Part shown: one piece after another, positions 34,953 through 47,377 of the stretch | Numbering within the stretch: position 1 is the stretch's first letter | Layout: the number at the start of each line of letters is the position of its first letter | NCBI GenBank assembly: GCA_029718625.1 | Contig: CM056388.1 | Span: 217,893 to 281,892, forward strand | Origin: Synaphobranchus kaupii | Taxonomy: Eukaryota; Chordata; Actinopteri; Anguilliformes; Synaphobranchidae | Length of the DNA: 64,000 bases | Direction: 5' to 3' | The notes under the pieces: model-generated | The model's database searches: none | What the model was told of the DNA's origin: nothing | What the model saw: the letters and a program-made list of their open reading frames with translations, nothing else | Translations under genes and position numbers: made by a program

Positions 34953-36330
34953 CATTCCCCTCAGCTATGACCTGTGGGGTGTGTGCGTTTCCCTGATCAA
35001 ATCATCTTTCTCTACTCACATTTAAAGGCTTCATCCCAAAATAAGCTCATCTTGCTGAATACAATGAGCCTCTCCTATGAGCATTCCTTTTTTATACACA
35101 CTGCGGTGTGAGAGAGAGAGGGTGAGAGAGGGGCCAAGGCACCCCTTGATATCGTATCTGTGAACCTGTCAACCAGAAGCGTGAGGAGGCTTTTTGCAGA
35201 TCCTCAGGTGGTCTTATTTCGGGACCAGGCGCAGTGTCCCCACAGGACCAGGCCTCACATTGCATCATTGCGCCCTTCACAGACAGCCCCGTTGGTGGGC
35301 GGTGCGTTCCAGACCACGGGGAGCTGCGGCGTTCACTTAGCACGACCACAATCCCAGCTACCGCCAACTTAGGGTGTAGAGTCACAAATATGTGATGGAA
35401 CATTCTAATGATGATGTAACAATCACTAGTGGCAATGGAGTTCTAGAACTCTCACTGAGAATTTTGAAAGAAAAAAACATTCCAAAACATTCCGAAAAAC
35501 CTGCTATTCAGTTGTAAACCTCCACAAGCCCAGAGCGTTATTCATGCCAAAATAAATTGCCGTTTTTGAGGGTGCACCGCAAGCGATATGAAATCTCAGA
35601 CCAAACTCCTGGCCGAATTCCTGCTGCAACCCCTGGCTTTGTTTTCTAAGATTTCTAGTGTTTCTAGTCTGAAGAAATAATCAATCGGGTACCTGAAATA
35701 CCCCTGGCATGCAGATACAGTGTGTTGAGATGCTGAACTGAAGTGTCATAGACACAGATGGTGCTAATGTGTATTGGTCCTGTGGTATTGCTTCATCAAT
35801 GTTCTTTCCCAGTCCTGATAAGCCCTGGGAGATATATGAGACATTATGAAACGAGATGCTAATCTCTCTAAATGAAAAACCATATATCTGAAAGAGGAAT
35901 TCAGCGTCCTCCGCAACGGTTAAAGATTTGTATTGTCGAGGGGGGGGAAATGCTCATTCAAACAGCGTGGGAAACAGTAGACGCTGAGAAATCTCCAGAC
36001 CACAGGCAATTGTGATGAACTTCTGAAAGATAAATTACTCTAAATTTCAGTATCAGTATCCTCACTCATATCCCACACCTGGAGGACATGGAGAGATAAT
36101 AACATAATAAAATATCATAGATAATAACCAGTAAGAATCGAGTGTGGTTTTAATGTAGTAAATACATTATGAGGGAGACAGCAAAAGAGAGGGACTTAAT
36201 TCCCAAAGAGTCCTTTGAGGTAATTGTTCTCAGTTAAAAGCAGAATTTCTAGATGAAACCGCAATCCCACTGAGCTCGTATAGTGAGAAAGCTGATACTG
36301 CAAGGTTTTCAGAGTCAAAGTGCCCCCCCT
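34953..36330. other. Non-coding sequence, nothing recognised
   Basis: About 1.4 kb of moderately A+T-rich sequence with no repeat structure or coding frame that I can defend. Confidence 0.5.
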
Positions 36331-36352
36331 CACACAGACACACACACACACA

Positions 36353-36395
<43 letters not shown>

Positions 36396-36425
36396 ACACA
36401 CACCACACACACACACACACACACA

Positions 36426-36468
<43 letters not shown>

Positions 36469-36471
36469 ACA

Positions 36472-36509
<38 letters not shown>

Positions 36510-36571
36510 ACACACACACACAGACACACACACACACACACACATACACAGGCACACACACACACACACAC
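36331..36571 (+). repeat. CA-rich microsatellite
   Basis: (CA)n interrupted at intervals by GACACA and CACCACA. Higher-order periodicity is visible: a CAGACACACACACACC block repeats. Confidence 0.95.
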
Positions 36572-36705
36572 TATTCAATAACCCGCAAGCTGCATCTCAA
36601 AGGGACTATTTCATTAGAGACTATTGTTTTTACCTTATTAATTGTGATCGCTCTGACTCTCACATGTTCTTTCTTTCTGTCTCACTCTATTTAATTCCCC
36701 CTCTT

Positions 36706-39192
36706 TCAACCTCTCTCCTCGTACCTCTCTCCATACCCCTCCCCATACCTCTCTCCGTACCTCTCTCCATTCCTCTCTCCATACCTCTCTCCATACCTCT
36801 CTCCATTCCTCTCTCCATACCTCTCTCCATTCCTCTCCCCCTACCTCTCCCCATACCTCTCTCCGTACCTCTCCTCATACCTCTCTCCATACCTCTCCCC
36901 ATACCTCTCTCCGTACCTCTCCTCATACCTCTCTCCATACCTCTCTCCATTCCTCTCTCCATACCTCTCCCCATACCTCTCTCCATACCCCTCCCCATAC
37001 CTCTCTCCGTACCTCTCTCCGTACCTCTCTCCGTACCTCTCTCCATTCCTCTCTCCATACCTCTCTCCATTCCTCTCCCCCTACCTCTCCCCATACCTCT
37101 CTCCGTACCTCTCCTCATACCTCTCTCCATACCTCTCTCCGTACCTCTCCTCATACCTCTCTCCATACCTCTCCCCATACCTCTCTCCCTACCTCTCCTC
37201 ATACCTCTCTCCATACCTCTCTCCATTCCTCTCTCCATACCTCTCCCCATACCTCTCTCCATACCCCTCCCCATACCTCTCTCCGTACCTCTCTCCATAC
37301 CTCTCTCCATACCTCTCCCCGTACCTCTCCCCCTACCTCTCTCCATACCCCTCCCCATACCTCTCTCCATACCCCTCCCCATACCTCTCTCCGTACCTCT
37401 CTCCATTCCTCTCTCCATACCTCTCTCCATACCCCTCCCCATACCTCTCTCCGTACCTCTCTCCATTTTTCTCTCCATACCTCTCTCCATACCTCTCTCC
37501 ATACCTCTCCCCGTACCTCTCCCCCTACCTCTCCCCATACCTCTCTCCGTACCTCTCTCCATTCCTCTCTCCATACCTCTCTCCATACCCCTCCCCATAC
37601 CTCTCTCCGTACCTCTCTCCATTCTTCTCTCCATACCTCTCTCCGTACCTCTCTCCATTCCTCTCTCCATACCTCTCTCCATACCCCTCCCCATACCTCT
37701 CTCCGTACCTCTCTCCATTCCTCTCTCCATACCTCTCTCCATACCTCTCTCCATACCTCTCCCCGTACCTCTCCCCCTACCTCTCTCCATACCCCTCCCC
37801 GTACCTCTCCCCCTACCTCTCCCCATACCTCTCTCCGTACCTCTCTCCATTCCTCTCTCCATACCTCTCTCCATACCCCTCCCCATACCTCTCTCCGTAC
37901 CTCTCTCCATTCTTCTCTCCATACCTCTCTCCGTACCTCTCTCCATTCCTCTCTCCATACCTCTCTCCATACCCCTCCCCATACCTCTCTCCGTACCTCT
38001 CTCCATTCCTCTCTCCATACCTCTCTCCATACCTCTCTCCATACCTCTCCCCGTACCTCTCCCCCTACCTCTCTCCATACCCCTCCCCATACCTCTCTCC
38101 ATACCTCTCTCCATACCTCTCTCCGTACCTCTCTCCATTCCTCTCTCCATACCTCTCTCCATACCCCTCCCCATACCTCTCTCCGTACCTCTCTCCATTC
38201 CTCTCTCCATACCTCTCTCCATACCCCTCCCCATACCTCTCTCCGTACCTCTCTCCATTCTTCTCTCCATACCTCTCTCCATACCTCTCTCCATACCTCT
38301 CCCCGTACCTCTCCCCCTACCTCTCCCCATACCTCTCTCCGTACCTCTCCTCATACCTCTCTCCATACCTCTCTCTGTACCTCTCTCCATACCTCTCTCT
38401 GTACCTCTCTCCATACCTCTCTCCATACCTCTCTCCAAACCTCTCTCCATACCTCTCTCCATACCTCTCCCCGTACCTCTCTCCATACCTCTCTCCAAAC
38501 CTCTCTCTATACCTCTCCCCATACCTCTCCCCGTACCTCTCTCCATACCTCTCTCTATACCTCTCCCCATACCTCTCCCCGTACCTCTCTCCATACCTCT
38601 CCCCGTACCTCTCCCCGTACCTCTCTCCATACCTCTCTCCGTACCTCTCTCCATACCTCTCCCCATACCTCTCCCCGTACCTCTCTCCATACCTCTCCCC
38701 ATACCTCTCTCTGTACCTCTCTCCATACCTCTCTATATACCTCTCCCCATACCTCTCCCCGTACCTCTCTCCATACCTCTCCACGTACCTCTCCCCGTAC
38801 CTCTCTCCATACCTCTCTCCGTACCTCTCTCCATACCTCTCCCTGTACCTCTCTCCATACCTCTCCCCATACCTCTCCCCGTACCTCTCTCCATACCTCT
38901 CTCCAAACCTCTCTCTATACCTCTCCCCATACCTCTCCCCGTACCTCTCTCCATACCTCTCCCCGTACCTCTCTCCATACCTCTCTCTGTACCTCTCTCC
39001 ATACCTCTCCCCATACCTCTCCCCGTACCTCTCTCCATACCTCTCCCCGTACCTCTCTCCATACCTCTCTCTGTACCTCTCTCCATACCTCTCCCCATAC
39101 CTCTCTCCATACCTCTCCCCATACCTCTCTCTGTACCTCTCTCCATACCTCTCTTCGTACCTTTCTCCGTACCTCTCTACGTACCTCTCTCT
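36706..39192 (+). repeat. 12-bp pyrimidine-rich minisatellite, about 207 copies
   Basis: Monomer TACCTCTCTCCA with limited variants (TTCCTCTCTCCA, TACCTCTCCCCG, TACCCCTCCCCA, TACCTCTCCTCA and others). The plus strand is almost all pyrimidine apart from the TA/GTA step in each monomer. Because 12 is divisible by three, a frame of almost 1 kb residues (IPLSIPLS...) and arginine/glutamate-rich frames on the other strand stay open by construction. A 24-monomer (288-bp) block at 37513-37800 is repeated at 37801-38088, showing higher-order amplification. Confidence 0.97.
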
Positions 39193-39639
39193 GCCCCTGC
39201 AATTCCAGTATACTGTATTTGTATGACCAGAGTAGAGGTGCTATAACTGTATTGCTTAAAGCCTCTTGTATAGACTCAGCAGTCCAGGGGAATGGTAGGA
39301 AAAGCTGGTTCTCACCAAAGAACCTCTTGCTGTCAGTCTTCCACGGTACAGCCGGCGGTCTATCTGATGGTGGCCTGACGTGCTGGTTTCATTTTCTGAT
39401 TCTGAATCTGATTTCTGCATGGGCGTCAGAGGAGGACGGAAGCCAGAGATAAGATCAGCCGCTGTTGTGCGGAGGATATGGGAAGTCTGGAGAGCCGTGA
39501 AGCTGTGGAGGATTCACTGGGGCCTACCTGCTTGTGTAAGGAAGAAGCAGAATCGTGGAACCGGATGAAAACATTACACTGTAATGGAAAAACCAGCCTG
39601 CGGGTCCTTCTACAGACAACCGTGGGTCTCTTCAGACAT
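39193..39639. other. Non-coding spacer, nothing recognised
   Basis: Mixed-composition sequence between the minisatellite and the SINE-tail fragment. Short open frames only. Confidence 0.5.
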
Positions 39640-39729
39640 GCTCTGCTTTAATCTGATCACGACATCTCCGTATTACAGTAGACATTTGCCAGGCAAAGGC
39701 CCTTATCCAGGCCAGGGCAACTTCCAAGT
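39640..39729 (-). repeat. SINE-tail-like fragment, inverted partner of 34322
   Basis: GCTTTAATCTGATCACGACA...TTGCCAGGCAAAGGCCC...CAACTTCCAAGTCATG is the reverse complement, with small differences, of 34322-34409. Confidence 0.6.
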
Positions 39730-39776
39730 CATGTTGAATGTTTCACAGCTTGACTGAACCAATAGATGCAACTTTT

Positions 39777-39968
39777 CTTCTTCATCTGTATTGGACAACA
39801 CAGTGTAGAGAGACAGGAAATATGGGACTGAGAGAGAGAGGGGCTGTGTTGAGTGTGTTAAATTGGATCCGAATGCAGCCCGGGAGAGACGTGCGACACG
39901 TGGCAGGATCCGAACCGCTGATGTCACAGCACGCAATGAGCAGGTGGACGGTACTCTACAGGCCACCC
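39777..39968 (-). mobile_element. tRNA-derived SINE with 15-bp target duplication
   Basis: A 192-bp element flanked by the perfect direct repeat ATAGATGCAACTTTT (39762-39776 and 39969-39983). Read on the minus strand it starts GGGTGGCCTGTAGAGTACCG and carries a B-box-like GGTTCGGATCC. It ends in the pyrimidine-rich CTCTCTCAGTCCC...TTCCTGTCTCTCTACACTG segment seen in fish SINE tails. Length, promoter and target duplication agree on a single retrotransposition event. Confidence 0.88.
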
Positions 39969-39983
39969 ATAGATGCAACTTTT

Positions 39984-40691
39984 GCATCTGAAATATGAAC
40001 CACCTAAAATATTTGATTTGCAACATGTTGCTGCCATGGCAACTTGTGCTTCACATGTGAGCCATTAGGAGTGATTCCTGCTGTCACTAAATTCTAGCTT
40101 TGCTCCTGTGGCATGCTGCTATGCTATCCCACAGGTTAGCTCACCTGTTAAAAAAAGACAGGGAAAGGCAATCTTATCGCGGGTACAGTTCAGCGTGACG
40201 CCTGCCCCTTTCCGACCCAGCCTCCCACCGGTTTGATGCACTGCACAAAGGCAATGAGTCTGTTTAAAGGAAGCCGGCGCCTCGACCCAAAGGATGCTGA
40301 GGTGGATCACGATGTGCCCTCATTCAGTCGCCCGTTCCGCTCCCCACACAACTGGAGTCCCTCTGTCAGGGGATCAGGGGCGACCGGCTCCCAAATAAGA
40401 AGCACACTGCACCTCCCTGACTGCCACTAATGTTATATTTAAGAAAGAAACAGCCCTCAAGTGCTCCTCACCTCTGTTACTTTACCTTTCTCTTGCTACC
40501 ATTTTTTGCCCCTGTCTAGATGGACTGGTCTGGGACGGGGATATCATTCTACAGGGGACGTTTTCAGCTTAGACCTATGATTGCGATTGATGATTTTAAT
40601 GAGGGGTGGAGTCATCTGGCCTCATCTCACTGAGTACATGACAGGGGGCCAAGTGTGTGTACCATCCAAAGGCTGTGTGTTCAAGTGTGTG
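39984..40691. other. Non-coding sequence, nothing recognised
   Basis: A G+C-richer part (40180-40430) contains a 65-codon open frame without recognisable domains. I do not call it a gene. Confidence 0.5.
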
Positions 40692-40694
40692 TGT

Positions 40695-40728
<34 letters not shown>

Positions 40729-40740
40729 AAGAGAGAGAAA
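40692..40740 (+). repeat. (GA)n microsatellite
   Basis: GAGA run with AAGAGA interruptions, directly upstream of the left target repeat of the next SINE. Confidence 0.93.
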
Positions 40741-40751
40741 GAGCTCTTTAA

Positions 40752-41210
40752 AAAAAAAAAAAAGATCTCCAATCCCACCCGAATTTAGAATGTCCTATTT
40801 GTGAACTATGTACAAGCATGCTCAGATACGCCCCCTGCTGCCAGCTCAGGAGAGTGAAGATGACTCGTGGTTCTCCTCCAAAACACGGCGTCAGCCAGCT
40901 GCGTCTTTTCACACCACAGCCACAAGCTGTGCACGTACAGAGTGGGGGCGGAGGAGACCCAATCATACGCGTGTGCAGAGAGCGAACCACGAGAGCCCGG
41001 GCGGCCAACGGGTCGCTCGAGCAACGAACACCGCTATCCCCACTGACGCAATCTCTGCATTATATCCCTAGGGAGATGCAAAGCCCATTGTGCCCCGCCC
41101 GTGCAGGGCTGTCGGCCACAGCGGGCACTGACACAGGGCCGAGTCGATCCAAGCTCGTGGTGCTCACTAGTGCGCCCAGCGCTTTTACCACGTGAGCGAC
41201 CAAGCAGCCC
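40752..41210 (-). mobile_element. Long tRNA-derived SINE with target duplication
   Basis: About 459 bp. On the minus strand it begins GGGCTGCTTGGTCGCTCACG and carries a B-box-like GGATCGACTCGG (complement at 41139-41150). It continues with the body shared with 28045-28262 and ends near a T run. It is flanked by the perfect 12-bp direct repeat AGAGCTCTTTAA (40740-40751 and 41215-41226), extendable to 15 of 16 bases. The 3' half (through CCTGAGCTGGCAGCAGGGGG) is retained, so this looks like a full-length copy. Confidence 0.82.
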
Positions 41211-41226
41211 AGAGAGAGCTCTTTAA

Positions 41227-43073
41227 CCTCCTCAGCTTCCCCCCTCTTCATATGGAGCGTGTCTGTCAGACAGAGCCCGAAGTTTGGGGCAATCACGGCA
41301 GCTGCAGGACCGCTAAAAGCCAACAGAAGATCTGGGCCAGATTAGATCAGATTGAAACTCATTGATCATTACACGGCATTGTGTCTGCCGGTAATACGCA
41401 TTTAAGTTCTATGATAATGACCCAAAAAAAAAAACAACAACAACACAGACGCATCACATTCACGGTTTTAAAGAATGCTTTTGGGATAAAGAGCGAAATG
41501 TCTCAACTCAGCCTACTTAAAAAAGAAATGCAAACTTGTCATCGAAGAAAGTAAGAGCAACACTAAAAGACAAAAAAAAAAAAAACGATCTGCGAGGTAA
41601 TGAAGTCCATGCATCACTTCTCCACAGCATGAAAATCCCCTTGAGTTTTTAGGGTTTGATTCTAATGGCATTTTAATGGTTTTGGATTGTGCTAGTTCAG
41701 TTTATTTTGCTTGTTTATTTGTACGCAATTTCAACTTTCTCACAGAAGAGGAGGTCTCCAGGCGATCCACATCAGTTGTTTGGGAGAGGATGGGGTCCAA
41801 AAACTGCTCCGCGGTTCTAACGCAGTCATGTGACGCCTCAGCTGTGTGCTTTCCGTTCACCTGCACCGCCAACTGACACACCTGCCTGACCTTAACCTGC
41901 CTCACGGCCCATTCACCTGTACCTGGGCTGTGGAACACTCGAAGGACATGGGACCTAGCACAGACAATGTCACGGATGAAGACCGGTTGGGTTGAAACAT
42001 TGTTCTCTTGATTGCGCGTTAAAGCGCCATGTTTATTAGCGGTAGTAGCGCGAGGGCACCATTTTCCCTCCTTGTTTACTAGTTCATTGCCTTCCAGTGC
42101 ATTGCATTGTATATGCCTACACCTGGCTTTATTCCTAGCCAAGGCTTTTAATATGACCGAATCCTAGGCCTTCGTAGGCTTATCATCCAGAGCACGGGTA
42201 GGCAACCAGTAGAGCACAAATTACCCCACGGGGTCAATAAAGTCTATTTATCTAACTCTGGTGGTCAAGCTCAGATGGAACGAAAACCAGAAGTGTCACC
42301 GGCACTCCAGGACCAGGGCCTACGCCGGGTCCAGAGTGTGGATGTGACTGCCCATTACCATCACAGTGGAGAGGAGAACGGTGATTAATGGAACGATGTG
42401 GACACTGACTCACAGATAAGATTAATACAGAGAGTCATATTGGACTGTGGGAAAGACCGGTGAGTGTGTCACCTTGTCAGAGCTGAGCGATGGCACGCCC
42501 CTCGTTTCTTTGCATGCGCTAAATCAACCCAGACGGGAATAAACCAACTCCCAGAGGGATAGGCTCTTAGCTGCGGGGCTCAAATCGATTCCCGACCCAC
42601 TTTTTAAATCAGCGTTTGTTCACATGGTCGCATAGGTTCTTTATCTCTTCATTGCGCTTAAGTCCAAAGGTCTATTGATTTGATTTGTACGCTTTGAGCT
42701 TAATGCATACCAGTATATTTTTCACTGTACTGACTTTCACAAAGTGGAGGTAGGCAGGCACTTTTAGGCTTTGTGATTTTTTGAGGGGATGGGGGGGGGT
42801 TGGCTTGCATTTTTTGTCATGCTGAGGTAATGACAGCATAAACCAGACTGATGCTTTTGTAAAAGAAGCGGTAGCATCTCTGCTTCTCACAAAATCCACG
42901 CAATGGTAGTTTTTATTGTCATTGTTAAGGTCATTTTTCCGCTGCCATGCAGGTCCAGGGTAATCTCTGAATGATTACTGTAACTGTGTCAATTCCTTAT
43001 TCTTTGCAGTAAATTTAACTTACAACAGCTAAAAGCAAGTAACCTTATAATGTAAATTAAATTGTTACATTAC
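41227..43073. other. Mostly unique non-coding sequence
   Basis: Contains a short hAT-MITE-like fragment near 42276-42325 (GGAACGAAAACCAG...ACTCCAGGACCAGGG), related to the first 50 bases of each macrosatellite unit. No coding frame is convincing. Confidence 0.5.
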
Positions 43074-43385
43074 AACAGCACAGGCTACAGGCTTTTGTAT
43101 TGTATGTACTGTATTTGTCAGTTATTCCCTAATTTGTAATACCCAGTTGCAACTGTAAGCCTGATCACAAGTTGCTGAACAGCACAGGCTACAGGCTTTT
43201 GTATTGTATGTACTGTATTTGTCAGTTATTCCCTAATTTGTAATACCCAGTTGCAACTGTAAGCCTGATCACAAGTTGCTGAACAGCACAGGCTACAGGC
43301 TTTTGTATTGTATGTACTGTATTTGTCAGTTATTCCCTAATTTGTAATACCCAGTTGCAACTGTAAGCCTGATCACAAGTTGCTG
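43074..43385 (+). repeat. 104-bp tandem repeat, three copies
   Basis: Three consecutive copies starting at 43074, 43178 and 43282 (AACAGCACAGGCTACAGGC...). I see no difference between them. Followed by TTGCTGAATTAAAATGG. Confidence 0.96.
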
Positions 43386-43478
43386 AATTAAAATGGTTTC
43401 CAAGGGAAACCAGAGCGAAGCGGTCACAGCAATGAAGAAACTCCTCCTGTTGGCGGCCACGCAAACACTGTCACTGTC

Positions 43479-43742
43479 ATGAACAACTCTCCGATTCCTA
43501 TCATCATGAACAACTCTCCGATTCTTATCATCATGAACAACTCTCCGATTCCTATCATCATGGACAAATCTCCGATTCCTATTGTCATGAACAACTCAGA
43601 TTCCTATCATCTCGAACAACTCTCCGATTCCTATCAACAACTCTCTGATTACTGTCATCATGAACAACTCTCCAATTCCTATCATCACGAACAACTCTCC
43701 GATTCCTATCGTCATGAACAACTCTCAGATTCCTTTCATTTC
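43479..43742 (+). repeat. 27-bp minisatellite, about ten copies
   Basis: Monomer starts ATGAACAACTCTCCGATTCC and ends TATCATC, with substitutions and a few deleted copies. It gives a 113-codon open frame (NNSPIPIIM repeats) that I regard as a by-product. Confidence 0.95.
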
Positions 43743-46700
43743 AACAAATTAGAGATGGGCTCTGAAGTATCATGTTCTGACACTACACTGTTTACTGTAT
43801 ATGGGAATCCCATATATTAGGAGTAATCCATTAACCAGGAGAGGCCTATTAGGTATTATGTATAAAATAAAATATCAATAATCCCATTAAAGCACTGCCC
43901 TAGTATATAGATGGGCCTCACAGTAATGGTGTTGAATCCAGACCATGCCAGGGCTGCCCCAGGCCTGCAGCCCCTCAGGGCAGTGCACATGGGTTTTAGC
44001 ATCATCCAGGGGTGGGAGAGTATCGGTCAGCCGGGCCTGTTCACGTTTCATTGTGCACCAGAAACCCCCGCCGATCAATCTGGCGCCCGCAAGTCCACCT
44101 GTTGATTTGAACACGAAGCGTTTTCCATTTATTTAATGCTTTAGGGATTTAAACAGGTTCTGAATTATGGGTAATATGATATGCAAAAAGGGGTCATAAG
44201 AAGATGGCCTGAATTCCCTGTTCTCATCCTTGCTGTTTTTTTTTTTTTTTGCGAACAATTAATTATCATTATGGTCCTATGTAGTGTACCCCTGGGCAAT
44301 TACTGAGAGCTAGCGAGCACCGCCAGTTCCCCCACGTGCTGCTCATGGGGGCCAGCTTGTTCCCCAGGCTTTTAGTATGGATTTGATTCTCTCTCAGCTC
44401 TGGAACATGGTGTGGAAGGACCTCACGCCGTCCCACAGAGTGGCTCATTGGCTGAGTCACGCCTGGTTAGCTGTAGCACTGCGCTCTCCCCCTCCTCGCT
44501 CAGAGAATCCCTGTGTCTGTTCCACAGGAAGCTGCTAATCCAACACTGTTTCCATTCCGTGAGCCTCGCTGGGAACAAGCCTCCAGACCCTCTCTGCAGG
44601 CTGGCTCACATCCATGGCAGGAGAGGGGGGGGGGGGGGGGGGGGTGTTGCTGGTTTGCAGCTGGGTTGTGAAAAGCATGGCAGAGAATGGGAAATTGGGA
44701 GTAAGTGGCTTGTGCTGAGGCCCCCCTGAGAATTATTATTTTTGTAAATGAAAAGCCTTTTCCAGATAAATTTTAATTAAAGTTTAGTTGTTTTTTTTTA
44801 AACAAAATCATTTTTTCACTAGTCCAGGGAGAAACAAATACCTGGCACAATTTATTGGACGTCAAAACAAAATAATGTTCAAAGCAAGCGGGAGTAGGAT
44901 TTTTTTATTCTGTAACAATATGATTGTTTTTTGCTGTTAATTTTTCTGTTCATTCAACAGCAAACAAATTGCACTAATTAGTTCTACCCCCTGGCTGAAA
45001 AATCGTGCTAATTAGCAAATCCAGGTGATTGGAACTAAATACTGGGGGGGACTTTTACTTTCTGAACCTGGACTTTACAAACTCTGTTAGTTGCTCAATC
45101 AGAACATTCCTTCATGAGATTACTTAATCAATTTAAAATAGTACTGTGTGACAATAGTACTCACATTCATAAAATTGACATTGAATTTGAATCTGAGAAA
45201 ATGGCATTCAGTAGTGTAACATAGACATAGACTTCTAGTGTAACATAGACTTGGTGATATGTTTAAACCTGACTGTGACTGAGACTAGATTTACAAGTCG
45301 CCTCTGGCCAATGTTGAGCAGGCTGTTAACATTGACGTCCAGTCTCGCTCTGAGTGTTTGCATAGGTGTATGCCAATATTTACTGCAGCAATAGTCAAAT
45401 TGTTTCTCAGACCATGGAACATGAGAACCCATCTGCAGCATGGTGATAATGATTTTAAATTAAATAAAAAATCGTTATTATAGTTTAAATGTACCTCTTA
45501 GGCATTAGCAACATATTGCCAAATAAATATACATTCCAAGTGAAATTTCAATCCATTTCCAGCAGGATGCCAATACATATCTAGTGCATTGCCAATGAAT
45601 CACCCTGACACTGGAAAGTACATTTATAATCACTGCACCATTCATTGTAAATGGATTACTAGTGCAACAGCAAGCTATTCACTGTGGTATATTAATGTGT
45701 CACAATGAACATATTAACAAAAACACATGTAAAATTCATATGTAATAGCATGTTCACAACTGTAAAAGTCAATAGGTTTAAAACTACTTCTCATCCATGC
45801 ACGTGTTGAGATCCACAGAAAACCAGTGTGTTTTAAAGGGCATTCAGGCTCCTTGAGGGAGAGGCGTAATTACATAAGGGCACCTTCTCGGAGACAATAA
45901 AGCACACATTGTACGACATTCTAAAGCCTTTAGTAAAGGATTACTTTATTCATTAACAATGCTGTAAGCTGTTTAAGCAGGGTAGCTGCTAATCGGCCAA
46001 CCCACTCACTGCTGGCTACTAATTCTCAGTTTCTCAGAAATTGACACATTCCTTCTTGTTGACATTTCACTTGCAGTGTGAAAGGTTTTCCTTTTGGAGG
46101 TAGCCAAGGCAGTATTTTTTGCCAACAGTGGTCAGCTCCAAGTACAGGTAATTCCTATTGTCATTGCATACGTTAGTCAGTCCACATAACTCCCACTCTT
46201 GAATATTGGGCCATCACAGTAAACTTGGAGCCAACTCGCACGTGTCAGTTATCTGAATCCATATTATTAGAAGGTGAGTTATTAAAAAGGAGGTACTATT
46301 CATTCTGAATCACGTTAGTCCATGTGATTTTTGAATCGTGAATATTAATCCGAGACACATTGTTAAGCTATATTCATTTGGTCAGTGAGTCATTAATTCA
46401 GTCACTCATTGACTCTCACTGCTGTGAAAGGTAAGTCTCAGTGGTCGTCAACGCTGGGAATGGACGCCCTGCTCACTCCATGTTGTTCTGCCTTCCACAA
46501 GCCACGAAGCGTAAAAGAAGCACACGCATGTATTTAAGCACACGCATGTATTTGTGTCTCTCGTGATTGTCGCCTGGCGGGTTGTTGTAGTCGTCATCGT
46601 CGTTGACGTCCGTGGACTGCAGCGACCCACAGGACAGCTTCTCCAAGCTTCCGTTACGCCTTACGCCCAGTCATGGGCTCTTACTCAGGATGTGGGCGGG

Positions 46701-47021
46701 ACTAGCTGGGGGCTCCGGGCCTTTGCAGGTAAGTGGGAAATGTGTCAAATGTGCACAGTTTAATTCACCCTGAATAATTAAGTCAACTGGGCAAATAAAG
46801 AATGTAATGGGATTAAGGAAAGATTCAGCAGGAAATGAATGCAGATGTGTCTTGATGTGGACCATACAGGCCTCATCATTCCTCTCGGTTATGTACAGCA
46901 GAACTCCATTTCCAAGGCAACTAGTGGAGCGGAGTAAATGCTTAATCGTGAAACGGTCTCAGTCAAAGCACGACCGGATTGAGCTCTGAACATCACTGTA
47001 CGCAGCCACCCTGGCCAGTGC
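43743..47021. other. Non-coding sequence, nothing recognised
   Basis: About 3.3 kb. Includes a poly-T run (44238), a poly-G run (44626-44644) and a segment near 44970-45080 (CTAATTAGCAAATCCAGGTG...TTTACTTTCTGAACC) that looks like part of a dispersed hAT-like repeat, without clear ends. No exon recognised. Confidence 0.5.
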
Positions 47022-47377
47022 TCCACACTGCTGCTCTGACCGCAGATCCGTCGTGTCTGTGATCGCTGTTCCACACTGCTGCTCTGACCGCAGATCCGTC
47101 GTGTCTGTGATCGCTGTTCCACACTGCTGCTCTGACCGCAGATCCGTCGTGATCTGTGATCGCTGTTCCACACTGCTGCACTGACCGCAGATCCGTCGTG
47201 ATCTGTGATCGCTGTTCCACACTGCTGCTCTGACCGCAGATCTGTCGTGTCTGTGATCGCTGTTCCACACTGCTGCTCTGACCGCAGATCCGTCGTGATC
47301 TGTGATCGCTGTTCCACACTGCTGCTCTGACCGCAGATCCGTCGTGATCTGTGATCGCTGTTCCACACTGCTGCCCT
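47022..47377 (+). repeat. 48/49-bp minisatellite, seven and a half copies
   Basis: Copies begin at 47022, 47070, 47118, 47167, 47216, 47264, 47313 and 47362 (partial), each starting TCCACACTGCTGC. The two unit lengths differ by one base (TCGTGTCTG versus TCGTGATCTG), so reading frames shift along the array. Confidence 0.96.

Noticed and set aside
36283..39246. 987-codon Ile/Pro/Leu/Ser-rich frame and the opposite Arg/Gly/Met/Glu-rich frame
   Set aside because: Both are translations of the 12-bp minisatellite plus the CA microsatellite; no coding evidence outside the repeat.
43479..43820. 113-codon Asn/Ser/Pro/Ile-rich frame
   Set aside because: Derived from the 27-bp minisatellite, a multiple of three without stops.
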